Positions 30,701 to 42,699 of a stretch of 64,000 nucleotides of DNA are shown piece by piece. Origin of the DNA: Breviolum minutum Mf 1.05b.01 (lineage: Eukaryota > Sar > Dinophyceae > Suessiales > Symbiodiniaceae); NCBI GenBank assembly GCA_000507305.1, contig DF242516.1, forward strand, positions 45,609 to 109,608, read 5' to 3'. The notes beneath the pieces are model-generated. The model made no database searches. It was given only the letters and a program-made list of their open reading frames with translations, and had not been told where the DNA came from. The position numbers and the translations under genes were made by a program. The first letter of the stretch is position 1. Every line of letters begins with the position of its first letter.

Positions 30701-32892
30701 ATGATGATTTCTACTAGGAAAAACCCCATGGGTTTGTTGTCATCGAAACCCACCAAGGCACAAGACTCCTGGAGTTTGAACGAGCGCAGGCTTGGTGAAA
30801 TCTTGGTGACTTGAGGGGTTGGTTTTTTCCATGAATTACTATAGATGACTGGCTGGAAAATCACCGTTTTTTAATAGGAGATACATCTTCAAATGGTTGG
30901 TTTTTCCATTGTCATGTTAGTTTTTCGGGGTGTATATGACTATGACATGCAAAAAGAAAATGCGCAGAATTGCTATTTGAAGTACCAAGAAACGCTGATG
31001 CAGTAAACCTGAATGCACTCATAAGTTCAGGGTTTTGACTGTATGAGGCCTTCTGATATGCTTCCGCGATTGCGACGGACCCCAGTGCAACATGTCACGG
31101 AACCGACAGAAGCAGTTCTCTTTGTAACGAGTATCCATGGCTTTGGATCAAGGTCGGCTGTGTCACAGGGTTCGGTCTCGGCCTAAGTTCCTGCAAAACG
31201 ATGAGAAACCTTTGCGTGCAATGTGCCAGGTCTACAAATTTCCGTGTTATGTGTGATTATCTGTGAATCTTTCCGGACATACATGCAATCCGTAAAACTC
31301 ACATCTCCAAAAAGTACAACGCATGTGCATCTACTCATTTGAAGGGAAGGGGGACAATTTGTGCTCGTTATCACCCAGTTTTTAGTCCAATTTACCAAGC
31401 GGATGGGGATCAAGAGTCCAAGGTGGAGTTGTTTGTTGGCAGGAAGCGCAAGCATTCTTGTGGCATATATAGAAGATGATGATATTGTACTGTATACAGT
31501 ATAATACAGTGTACATACACAAGATCTGCAACAAAAGATATCATTTATCTTGTTATATACACTAAAGATGAATAGATTCGTTTTTAGATAGCAAGCTCAA
31601 ATCAAATAGTAGCTACCGTAAAGTTTCACCAACAAAAAAGTTCATTTGTCACACATCCCAGGTAGAAGTTGATACAACTCTGACCAGAAGACACTCCAAG
31701 GAAATCAGCTTCAGCGACAGGTGGCACCTTTTTGAGGGCTTGGCAATTTGTTGGGAGAATGAACCGATTCCATTGCGCTAGGGTTTCCACGGGGGGCGTG
31801 ATACATCGTAAAACAACTGCTGGCCTCAAACTCAGTGAAAATGACGACGACTGGCAAAGTGCTACGACTTTCTTGGATGGCAAAGCTGTGTGGAGATGCA
31901 GTATCTAAGGGACTGGAACTGAACGTACCTGGTTTGAACGAGAAGAGAGGCTCCAAGTAAAATTTGTTTTGTTTGGTCCAGAGATGTTACATATTGCCAT
32001 ATATTACCCCATTTCATCCCATTTCTATGTTTACGAATGTATCTCCTCACGATGCTCATGCAATCGCTGAATCGCCAGCAATTTTTTCACGCCGTTGACG
32101 TCCTCCTCGGACCGAGATTTTGGGGCGGCTTCCCTGCATTTTTTTTTTGTGATTTTCAGTATTTGGCAAGGTTTTGAAGTTGAAGCATTAATACAAGAAA
32201 GTGACAAAGCCCCTCTTGTTGAAAAGCTGCATGTGTCGTCTTTTTTTAAGATGTTTTTTTGTTTGTTTTGCAATCTTAGTTTATGTGTAGATAATATATG
32301 ACATGACATGACTATGTACATACTTGTACGTAGTACACTGCATGATTTTCGATTGTAACGACCAGATGACAATAAACTAGCAAGTTGTGGACAAGTACCT
32401 ACAAGCATATGCCTTGTTGTGTGTGCTTGTGTTGGTTGGTTCCTGTCCTTGTCAATCTACGACTGCATGCATTTTGCGGTGCGTCACATCAAATTGGCAT
32501 TCTTGTGATCTCAGAGGAAGATGTATGCAGCGCAGTCTTAGTACCATTTCTACAGTATGTCAATCGCAACCTGTTGCAGGGCTCGTCGACGCAGATTACA
32601 GGCATCGTTTGTGCTGTGTATTTCGTTAGCATTTCTGGCATCCTTTTGCCTTGTTTCAAGAAGAGATGCTAGGGCGTGATGAACCTCATTCAACGGCACA
32701 ATATCATCATTGCGAGGAAGAGGCAGTGAGTTGAAGATGTTGCTAGAGGCATTGATAGCTAGTTCCTACAGCGGATGAGCAGTAGAGTGCTTTCCTTTGG
32801 TCACATTTCCCCCTGATATTTGTCACTAGGACCACTTTTAAATTAATCTGAACACGAGGGATGTGCAAGAGAAATCCCTTTTTCACTTCATG

Positions 32893-33001
32893 ATATGGGT
32901 GTTTCCAAAAATAGGGATACCCCCAAATCATCCATTTTAATAGGGTTTTCCATTATAAACCATCCATTTTGGGGTACCCCTATTTTTGGAAACACCCATA
33001 T
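32893..33001 (+). mobile_element. Fold-back MITE, copy 2 (best preserved)
   Basis: The left end ATATGGGTGTTTCCAAAAAT and the right end's reverse complement are identical over 22 bases, and the pairing continues with few mismatches (GGGATACCCCC against GGGGTACCCC) to about 36 bases. The centre is CATCCATTTTAATAGGGTTT. Total length is about 108 bp with ATAT at both edges. Confidence 0.9.
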
Positions 33002-33801
33002 ACATATCTTTGCACTTTTGGCTGCCTGGCAGGTCTGCTATTGCTTCCATTTTTCTGATCGACGTTCCGTTCTTGACAATTCGAGTGGGGAAACCGAGTG
33101 GGATGAGGGTGCCGTAACTTGGGGCCCCGTTGACTCAACGAACTTTATATCCCTAGGGGATGAACCACCCTAGTTTACTGGGACCCTTTAAAAGTGGGCA
33201 TGCCATCAACAGGAAATAGAAACTTTTTCCAAGTTTCCGATGTTTCAACGACCCCAACAAAAAAAACCCAACAGCACCTATTTGAGGTCTGGCTTTGGGC
33301 TTTGTGAGGCACTCAGGATTTTTTGAAGAGGCGATTGGTCGGGTTTCACCCACCGGGTTTCCACCGAAGCTGTTGAAAAAACCTGTGTCAACTCACCTGA
33401 AGGCTCCAACATACATACTTTCCTGGACTTGGAATCAAGAATGGACTTTGCATTGTGATCTCAGCCATGTTTGGGGGGAAGATCGTTCTTTTTTTGGGAA
33501 GTTTTTTTGGAATTGCAGATGCTAAGCAAGATTTGTATGACAATTTGTGGATTTGTTTATGGATTTATGCATGCATATGGCAGGTTTTGAATGTCATGCA
33601 GTATACACTGGTAGCGCTCGCGAGTCCTGTTCTCAGTTTTGGGAATTATTTGAGCTGACCATATAAGTACAGTCAGTATATCAGTATATCCTAGGTGGTG
33701 GTTTCAAATATGTTTTATTTTCACCCCTGGGGATGGGCTGAAACCACCAATCAGATATCATACATTGCATATTTCATTGCATTCCTCTTTCTTGGCGACT
33801 T

Positions 33802-33977
33802 CAGTCAAAGCTCCAAGCATTTTCTCAGGTAAAGAATCCTTCAAGAGGATCAAACGCGAGATTGCTGAATATATCGCGAGGCAATTGCCTAGACTGAAAA
33901 GTGAACTAGGTTATGGCAAGGAGCTTTTTGAAGAGTTGTGGAAGCATCACTACATGGACATCTCGCTTCTTACATGA
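33802..33977 (+). CDS. Exon-like ORF, charged helical
   Basis: Following a possible acceptor (CGACTTCAG), the frame reads VKAPSIFSGKESFKRIKREI, AEYIARQLPRLKSELGYGKE and LFEELWKHHYMDI, to a TGA at 33975. The composition is clearly protein-like and amphipathic. Similar charged exons occur at 35491-35547 (GETVVEIFIRWVQDNIENQ, with CAG before and GT after) and about 37380-37440 (KQLKSELRFRLIRPAYKSIE). They could be exons of one large plus-strand gene, but I cannot join them in frame. Confidence 0.4.
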
Positions 33978-34488
33978 ATGTTTTTGTTGGTTGGTTTATT
34001 GAGATGCAAAAGAAACTACCTGGCTGCACTTTCAGCCGTTCGCGGTAGCAAAGAATGACATTCAACGGTAGCGCAAATCGTCGCTGCGCATAGGTTTCAT
34101 AGTGGTGCATTGAAAGAGGAGGCCTGGAACCTGGAAGAATGACAGTTGATGAGTTTGCAAGATTTTTTCTTCCCTAAGGATGTGCAAAAAAACCTGCAAA
34201 AAAACGTAGTGCCATAGTGCTTGTTTTGCAATGTGGTTGCCCCCAAAAAAGGTTTTCTTTGCCACATTTTGGCGCAAAACTTAATCAATTTCGAGCTGTG
34301 TGAAAACTCAAGGCTGAAGGAGATTCCATTGGAACATTTGGTCAGGAAGAAGGTGATGCTCAACCCGTTGTACTTACCTTAGATTTCCAGTAGAGTTGAC
34401 CGGTTTGAAGCGGTTGCAGATTCCGGACCCCCTCGTCTTATGAATGGTTTTTTATGTATATTTTTTATTTGATAGTATATATAGGCTT

Positions 34489-34632
34489 TATAGGATATGA
34501 ATAGGATATGAATATGATATGAATAGGATATGAATATGATATGAATATGATATGAATATGATATGAATATGATATGAATAGGATATGAATATGATATGAA
34601 TAGGATATGAATAGGATATGAATTTTGATATA
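34489..34632. repeat. 11 bp repeat (GATATGAATAT / GATATGAATAG)
   Basis: About 13 units with period 11, differing mainly in the last base. Confidence 0.9.
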
Positions 34633-35690
34633 ATGTATAATATGATATGTATACGTATAGATATGTATAGTCTATTCATTTTGGATTTTACAAGCTTGGA
34701 TCTGTTGATTCTGGTCTATTCAGGAACATAGCGTGTCAGATTTGGCCCGCCAGGCTTTGCAAACGGAACTCCGGGTGTAGCACTGCACAATAAAACATTC
34801 GATCTAATCATCAAGCATTGATTAGATAGTTGATTTCATGTGCCATCAAAAGCATTTTTCCAAAAGAAATTGATGCATGTTTTTTGAAGGTATCTAACTT
34901 TTTTTCATATACAACAATTGCCAAGGTGTGTTTTTTTTTGATTTTGTGGATGGATGGAAATTTCCAGGATTCCGCGCCATCTGTCTCTGCATCCAAGGAG
35001 CAGGCAAGGGCGAACCGTTCGCAACCGTTCGCAACCGTTTCGCTTTTGAGAGCCTGACGTTTGGTGAAGGGTCGTGTTTCGCCAGGCTCAACAGATGAAG
35101 CAGGCACTTCGCAAAGTAGGCTCCTGGGGATTCCCCAAAGAATTCACCAAAAGTGTTGGGTTTGGAGTTCTTGCTGATTTTTTCCATCTTGGGTGATATT
35201 TTTTGTGCTTGTGATTCTACCTGACACTTGAATCTGACTTCAGAAAGAGTGGAGGTCGGGATAGTGCACGAGGTGTTGGAATTTGTATGGAACTTATGAG
35301 ATTAGATAAAAAGCGCTTTGTTCATCAGTGAATAAAATCAACAGATGTTTTGGAAGTGGGACTGCCAAGGTGTATATATCTTTGCATTGACACTAGCTTT
35401 TGCCGCGGGCTTCATCATTGCACAAGGCCAGAAGTCTCTTGTACCTCGAAAATGACATGGAATCAAAGGAAACGTCTTTCGCTTCTGCAGGTGAGACAGT
35501 GGTGGAGATATTCATCAGATGGGTACAGGACAACATCGAGAATCAGGTCGGTTTGATGAGCCCAAACTTTTTGTGAAATCCATCAATGGCATGAACTTGC
35601 ATGAAATTTATGTTTGTTTCCTGTTTTCGCCTTGACTGTCAGTATGTTTTGATGCTCTGTCAACTCCTGTGGTTGTTTTTTGCAACAAAG

Positions 35691-35880
35691 GACCAAAGAT
35701 GAAGCTGAGAAGCATGTTAACATGCCGCAGCTGATTGTAGTTCTGGTGGAGCCAGTTCTGCCAAAGGCAGCTATCCTGGCACGAAAAATATTTCTCAGAC
35801 GTACGCAGCTATCCTTGCCATCTGACCTGCTCGCCATTGCAAGTTCTGGGGCCGTGGCATGGGCTTTGGATTTCAGATAA
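35691..35880 (+). CDS. Exon-like ORF, unknown
   Basis: The frame RTKDEAEKHVNMPQLIVVLV, EPVLPKAAILARKIFLRRTQ, LSLPSDLLAIASSGAVAWAL runs to TAA at 35878. It has a hydrophobic segment and plausible composition. A further plausible frame follows at 35915-36118 (FPQGCKRCPDEGGLMICCPD). No family is recognised, and a pseudogene or chance frame remains possible. Confidence 0.35.
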
Positions 35881-36262
35881 AGCCCTTTGAAACAAAGTTC
35901 TTGGCGTACACAATTTGGTGCAGTTTCCACAAGGATGCAAAAGGTGTCCTGACGAAGGGGGTTTGATGATCTGTTGTCCTGACAATCTTGAGATGATTCC
36001 ATGCATTTTTCTCAAAGATCTCTGGTCCCTTCGTCTTGGTGGTAGGAGTTCGCCTCTCACACTCGTTCGCCCTCGAGCACAGGTCATGAAGTTGTTGGTT
36101 TCCTTTTGTCGTTCGTGAGTCGCTTCACGTACGGTTCGCGTGCAAACGTGTTGGTAGCTGGGCGATGGATTGATCGCTAGTCAATAAAAATGGGATGCTT
36201 TTGTGTAGTTTTGTCACAAGACTTCAAGATTTTTATACATCACTTTTTAAACTTGGTTTGCA

Positions 36263-36640
36263 GTGTTGCAGGTTTGCTATATTTTCAGTTCTCCCGCAGC
36301 CGCAGCCATTTTGAAGTGGCAAAAGAAGCGATCGCGGGCGCTCGAACAACCGGACGTCCTTTGCGAGTCATCCCCAAGGTACATTGACCAGGGTGAAGGG
36401 ACCAAAAATGCCGGGCCCCCCGGACCTTGAAACAACCTTGATGAATCTTGCAGGAAAGGCCACCGACCGAACCATTTCTTCAGATTCCAAAAATTGCCAA
36501 CTTCAAACTTTCAAAGGGACTTTGGCCTTTGAAATCTCAGAATTATGGACTTTCTGTTGTCCTGGTTGCCGTTTTTCAACGCCCCCAGAAAAAAATGGTG
36601 CCTTGGATTTTTCTTCATCGAAAATCGCAGGTGACCGTGA
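36263..36640 (+). CDS. Two exon-like segments, unknown
   Basis: After GTGTTGCAG a frame reads VCYIFSSPAAAAILKWQKKR, SRALEQPDVLCESSPRYIDQ and ends near 36430. After ATCTTGCAG (36452) a second reads ERPPTEPFLQIPKIANFKLS and continues to about 36640. Both begin at good acceptor-like sites. The function is unknown. Confidence 0.35.
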
Positions 36641-37239
36641 CCTGAAGATCCACTCCGGGCAATCTCCTTACAACTCCACAAGGGAAGATCCTTGGGAAAA
36701 GGTGTGGCCCTTAAAGGTGCGACGAAAAAACATGTGCATATGCCATCATTTGGTAGCTGTAGCTGAGATGAAAAGGCTTGAAACTTCCAGCCGCTTCTTG
36801 GCTTTTAAGAAAAACCAGTCATGTCATGTCATCAGGCCAAACAAACCATAGAAGTTTGGCCCCTGCATGGGTTGGATCCAGAACTGTAGCCAGATCCTAC
36901 CTTCAATCACCTCTCTAAAAATGCAGTCAAAGGTGTTTGATTGTGGCTACAACAGTGCCTATCATCAACAAATTGGACACGATTTCAAACAGGTAGTTGT
37001 CAGATGCTGGCAGTAGCTAGGTCATATTCATACAGCTTGCATTGACCACTTAGAGACTTACCTGTGACAACAAGTCTAGTCTGGACATGGGGCTCCATGG
37101 TTGATGTGACCGGACAATTCGCATGGGGCCCAAGCGAACTGGTTCCCTCAACACAAACGGGGATTTCGATGTGTTTTTTGAGTAAAAAAAAAACCAAGGT
37201 AGGCTTACATGAACATGTAGCCCTTGCAGCTGAAAGCAC

Positions 37240-38507
37240 AGGCCTTTTCGTTTTTTATGGGGTATTTGATTTTTTGTTTCAAAAACCAATCCCAAGTCCT
37301 AGAAGTGTGATTTTAACCAAATGATTCAGCAAAGCAAAACAGTTTGAGTTGAACGAAAAAAACCCGGCAGGGATTGCAAAGCAGTTGAAGTCGGAGCTTC
37401 GCTTTCGACTTATTAGGCCTGCATACAAAAGCATAGAAAAGCCACTTCTTTTACTCGTCGTTTTGTTGTCCTCCTACTTTGACTTGAAGTTGGAGTGTTA
37501 TGATTTCGGAGCATGGCCAGGTCTCTTCAAAAGGCATCTCATTTGAAGGCAACATGGTTCCAACACTCGCCTTTGGTTTTGACCACACGTCTCAGCAGGA
37601 TCCATAGCGTGTAGCAGGATCCAATGCATGAACTGTCCAGGCTGTAGATGCAGGAGATTCCAGACTACCTCTGCAAGAAAAAGCCTTATTCAGCCTTGCT
37701 CTTGGGTAAGCTCAAGGTACATATTCGACATATTGCCACAGGATTTTTGCCCACCGAATCTGGCTGTAAACCTCTCAACTCTTTGGTTTTTCTGGAAGCT
37801 GAGGTGTGATACTGGAGCTTGTCCGGCATGTTTGCAAAATGATTCTAGTTGAATGATGAAACGTAAGTTATTCAAGTATATTCAAGTAAAATATATTGAA
37901 ATATTGAATTATTGGTGATTGAATTTAGGATTGATATTGCATTCATATATTTGGAATATGATTTGAGAAAAGGCTTTTTGACTCCACAGCATGAGGTTTC
38001 TACGACATCGGAAGAAGGATTGCAGCATATCAGTTCTCCTTCCGGAGATGGGCACTTGGACATCCTATCCATTTGCTCGGTCGAATGAGTTTAACAGGTT
38101 TAAGGAGTTTGAAAGAGATACTGTTGATGGAAGAAATCCTCCACCAGTTGATATAGTTACTTGATCCCAGTACAGGGGTTTTACAGGGTTTTAGAGGTAT
38201 CCCAGGTGGTGTTTAGCCGGATTTCTAAACCATCAACAGTGAGAATCAACAGTATCCAACGTGCCTTGTATGTTGGAACATCCAATGAAGATTCGACTAA
38301 GATCTGGAATGGCATCAGCTGATGTTTTGAGTCCAGAAGAGGTGCGATTCATAGAGTAAAACTTGCAGAATTAGAAGTGACTCAAAGCCTCTGATCAAGT
38401 GATTCATTAGTGATTCGTTAATGGTTCATTAGTTGTGATTCATCAGTGATTGATTAGTGATTCATTTGTGATTCATAAAGAAAATTCATGATCATTGTTG
38501 TTTCAAG
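37240..38507. other. Mostly unassigned, one likely small exon
   Basis: A neat small exon lies at 37647-37703: CTGTAG, then MQEIPDYLCKKKPYSALLL, then GTAAGC. AT-rich sequence with TATTCAAGTA and TATTGAA repeats follows at 37870-37960, and GTGATTCATTAGT repeats at 38395-38480. Nothing else is recognisable. Confidence 0.45.
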
Positions 38508-38721
38508 AATTGTTCGTTCCTGAGGTTTGTCAAGCCTTGTCATTACCCAAGGCTTGGAACAGATGTGATGTTAGGCTCCGTAGGTCACTGATAGACCACT
38601 TGCAATCCTTGTCCTCGTCGTCCTCGTCCTATGTTTTGGAAGAGGCCTTCTCCAAGGAAAGCTGCGAACCATTCCTTGAGCCCAACTCAATTCGAAGCGA
38701 AGTGAACTCACAGTTCTTCAG
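38508..38721 (+). CDS. Exon of large coiled-coil gene (Ser-rich segment)
   Basis: A clear internal exon: acceptor TTTCAAG, then ELFVPEVCQALSLPKAWNRC, DVRLRRSLIDHLQSLSSSSS and YVLEEAFSKESCEPFLEPNS, to VNSQFF with donor AG/GTTTTC at 38721/38722. The poly-Ser run comes from TCGTCG/TCCTCG codons. Nothing upstream can be joined to it with confidence. It is the first well-defined exon of the 38.5-53.2 kb tract. Confidence 0.6.
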
Positions 38722-39297
38722 GTTTTCATCTCTTGGAGTTTCTGGTGGAAATTCAGGTTCGAGCACTCGATTCTCTGACAAAACCTGAGTATATGCCTCA
38801 GTTCAACCGGGGTTGCCATCATTTTTGAGGCAAACACATGTTGGTCTCACAAACCGAAAGCACACCCTGCGTTTGATGATTGGGACTGAGACCACGATCT
38901 GCGAGCACACAAACAGAGAGTGAAGGTTGGCAATTTTTTTTTCCTCTCCATCGAATTCCAAGGCAAAAAGAAGTCACAACTTTGTGGATCTGAAAATGAT
39001 CTTTGCCTCCTTTTTACAGGCATTGGCCAGAGTTTGGATGAGAAACTTCGAGCATGTATTGTGCAAAGGACTTAGCGTTGTGACTCTTGCTGGCCCAGTG
39101 AAAGTTGGATCAATGCCAAATGTGCGTATGATATCATATTTGATATCTATTTCATATCACTATTAATCACCAGTGTCCAACTTGAGTACTTGACATCATT
39201 CAATTTTAAGTGATGTTGGATTATCCGGCCCAGCCGTATAGTAGATCTATGTATCTATATCTCATTATTTGACCTCGTGAACTCTTCGTCTTCGCAG

Positions 39298-42186
39298 CTT
39301 GGGAAAGGCCCAGTGATCATGCTGAAAGGCGTACTGCAGAGGAGCGCATGCTCCAGTTTCGGTCTCAACAAATGGGTGTGTTTATACAATTTCACCATCA
39401 AGTTTTACAGTTTAACTGTTGTAACACCATTTATACAACACTTGGGTGTTTTTGAAGAGTATGGTAAAATCATGGAGCTGTGTTAGGTTTCAGGCTCGAT
39501 GTGAGGCAGTGGTTCGGAGGGAAGCGGAGGTGGGAGCTGCAGAGATTCATGATGGGAAACGTGTCACAACAAACGACGAATCCGTTGAAACGCCTGGAAA
39601 AACAGGCTGAACTTGCTCGAATCCGTATGCTGGAGCGGGAGCAGATTGCCTGGAGCACTCAGTTCACAGATTCGATCTGTTTGGAAAAAAAAGCAGAAGC
39701 ATGTTTCATGCAACTGCTTCTGGAAAAAACCCATGGCGTTTCAAAGGAGAAAATGTATGGTTTTTGATAACATCTCTGCACTTGTCCTGTGATTTGCTGT
39801 GTGTTTGTTGAGGCTTTGGAGGAAGCTACAAAGAGCAGGGCTGAACTACAACAGGCGATGTCGAAGATCAAGGCTGAGCTTTCTGAGCGAGAAGAGAGGT
39901 TGCGGCAACGTGATGACCTGAGCTTTTTGAAGGGTTGGGAAGGTTTCAGGTTTCATTTTCTAGTGTTGTGAAATCTTATTCTTGTAAACATGTGTAATTT
40001 CCCAATTACTAACATTTTGTAGATGTGTATCCGTTTCCTCATTTCAATGTTTATATTTCCATGATGTGAATCATCCTGTGATAATTGCCCAAGGGGGGGG
40101 TACCCGGGTGCGTGTGCCCAACTCGAGGTGAGCGTGTAGCAGCTGACCGTCTTCGAGCAAAGGTGCAAAACTGCTGCAAGATGTCCCTTGGGAATCGTTG
40201 GGAGCCACCACCGGCTTGCATCGTCAGATGAGTCAGGAGCTGGATCTGGAGAAGAAAGCGGTGTTTCCCTTGGTGTTTTTTTGTTGAAGCCGTTTTTTGT
40301 TGAGAGAAATTCTGGAGTTTCTGGAGTTTCTGATGGGTCAGATAGACCTGAGTGCTCCCAGGTGGAATGGAGAGAAACTGCCCAGAGAGTAATTGATGAA
40401 GAACAACAGCGACGAGCTGAGTTGCAGATATATAGAGTATAGTGAATGATGTATATATATGTTTTCCAAATTGAGTCACTTGTTTGTTGGGCATTGTTGG
40501 GCCACATTTGAAAGGTTTTTTTGCCAATTCGTCAATTCCTGAATAGGAAAATTAATAGATAATTCTGTGCCCAAAAAGGAAGGGACTGACAGATCGGAAT
40601 GAACTGTTTCAATGAATGAACTACAGTAATCTTTCTGTTGCAGTCCTTGAGCCTTGAGACAACAGTAGTCATGATAACGCAATTGCAGAAAGAAACGGGG
40701 ATTCTAGCAGGTGCGATGTGTTTTTACGTGAACATCATATTAATACAATTATCCTCAGTATTTTCCGACTTCCATATTTTATAGTTTTGAGGCGTCAGTC
40801 CGCAAGAGCAAAACACTTGAGAGTCGAAGAGCAGCGCCGATGACTTGGTAAGTTCACATGAACTATGGATGTATCTCAGCAAACTGGGCTTTCCAGCAGT
40901 TTTCTTGCGAGAGTAGTTGGTTCCTAAGGCCTTCAAATTCTCCAACAGGGCCTGGAGCGGAAAGAGCAAGAGCTGAAGAATGCCAAGGTCAAAATGGTTC
41001 AAAATGCAAGCTGCCTCGCTTGCCATGATCCCTTGGCCCTTGCCACAACATAGAGTATGACGAGTATGCACAACCTCACAGTGTCCAGCTTTCCCAACCA
41101 CATAATTTCAGATTGTTTTGCTTTGGGGTCGGCAGTAAACAGCTGTGCAGGACAGACACTCTGCTGACGCTGGCGAGCTCTCCAGACGCTTGCAAGAAGC
41201 ACACGATGCAGCCAAGCTTTCTGCAGAGAAGGCAGAGACCCCCAGCTTGTTCGGATCAAGCAGTGACCATGCAGTAAACTCCCACTCAGGGAAAGTGTGC
41301 AGTATTGATTTTTGAATTTCTGCTCCTTTACCGTAAATTGATGTAAATTGTTTCAATAAGTTGATGCTCTTGAGACCCTGACTAGATTTTTCATTTCTGG
41401 GAGTAATCTTGCCACAACACAAGCACGGACAACACTGCCACCCCGAACTAGATTCTGAAGCTAGTCAAGATGTTGTCGCTCAACTCATTGCAGTTCTAGA
41501 AGATCTTGCGGTTTGCATATCATCTCATTGAATGAGTGAGGCTGTTGCAGCAGAGCGTGAAGAGGTTTTGCAATTGCGGCTGTCTCTCGAGAGGTGCGTT
41601 GTTTTGTTCCTTTTGCTTGAGTTGTGTTAGAAGTACTGGTGCCGTTGACATCCCACAACCTCCATGCAGGGAGAAGCTTGAGATAGAGAGAACTCGGGAG
41701 AAGCTCCAAGTAGACCAGGCCAATAGACATCCCCTACTTCTCATAGGCTTTTGCTGTAGCTCGGAAAGCTTGTTGTGCTGACTTTTTTGCATGCAAATGG
41801 CTCCATTGCGAATGAGTTGGCGTTGAAGTTCTGGACATCTGCTCAGGATAGACTGACTCTTGACGCCGACAGAAGTGCTTCGCAGGCCGCTCACTGTGGC
41901 AGGAATTTCAGCGCAGATCACCATATCAAAGCGATAGTGAAGGTCAGTTAGCCACTAAACTAAAGCATTGTCATGGCAGGCTAAAGCTGATGCTCAAGAA
42001 GCCGAAGCCCGCCTTGCTGTCAAGACTCAGGTGCGGTGTTTGAAAGGTGTGCAAAATAAATGCCTGATTCGACATTATAAAAACCAGCTCGAAAGTTGAG
42101 GAAGTCTTGCAGATTTTGAGAGCTGAGGAGCTGGAGGATGCGCGGCAAAGGCTTGAACTTGACGTTCAACAGGGAAAGCAGGCCTG
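39298..42186 (+). CDS. Coiled-coil gene, exon tract copy 1
   Basis: Many small plus-strand exons, each bounded by acceptor AG and usually a GT donor: about 39298-39375 (ERPSDHAERRTAEERMLQFR), 39494-39660 (RCEAVVRREAEVGAAEI and EKQAELARIRMLEREQIAW), 39805-39930 (LEEATKSRAELQQAMSKIKA), 40362-40432 (EWRETAQRVIDEEQQRRAEL), 40644-40710, 40952-41020 (GLERKEQELKNAKVKMVQNA), 41151-41262 (GELSRRLQEAHDAAKLSAEK), 41531-41594 (MSEAVAAEREEVLQLRLSLE), 41669-41735, 41980-42030 and 42091-42186 (ILRAEELEDARQRLELDVQQ). The product is Glu/Arg/Gln-rich heptad coiled coil, as in cytoskeletal or axonemal proteins. Phases of neighbouring exons do not all agree with simple GT-AG joining, so this is a tract, not a finished model. 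Confidence 0.6.
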
Positions 42187-42699
42187 AGTTGCAAAAAACC
42201 GCAAAAAACAATTTGCTGTATGCTGCCTGTCAAAGTTACATGTAGGATTGGAAGCAGATTAGAAATGCTTGTAGGTAATGCAAAGCGATCTCGATTCTCT
42301 TCGACAAGAAAAAAGAGTACCAGCCTCAAGTACCCAGTCAACTCAAATCTGAAATGCTCAGCGAAGGTGAAGTGACGTGAAGATGGTTGCTTGTATATAG
42401 TCTTAGTCGTACCAAGGCTTTGCAAGAGGCTTTGAGTGTGCACAAAGAGGCTGAGATAAATCCATGAATCCATCCATATCTATCCATCACCTTGGGATGG
42501 TTGGCATGCCTCAGATATTGTCTTTGGGTATCAATTTTGGCTAATATTTGCAGGCCCTCACCCTTGCAGAAAGCAAGTCACATCAATTGCAGTCTGGATT
42601 CCTAGTGATCGCATGAATATACCCAACTGAATATAAATTGATTTCCCAACTTGTTTTTCTAGTTGATTTCCATCCATTTATTGTCATGGTCCATGTCTA

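Larger units (their letters stand above)
29621..33800. other. Gene-poor region
   Basis: I see AT-rich sequence (29625-29680), a degenerate MITE (30641-30690), a short perfect inverted repeat (30572-30605), a palindromic TACTGTATACAGTA (about 31490) and a complete MITE (32893-33001). Weak exon-like ORFs lie at 31841-31960 (MTTTGKVLRLSWMAKLCGDA start), 32475-32672 (QIGILVISEEDVCSAVLVPF) and 33455-33658 (hydrophobic). None forms a gene model. Confidence 0.5.
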
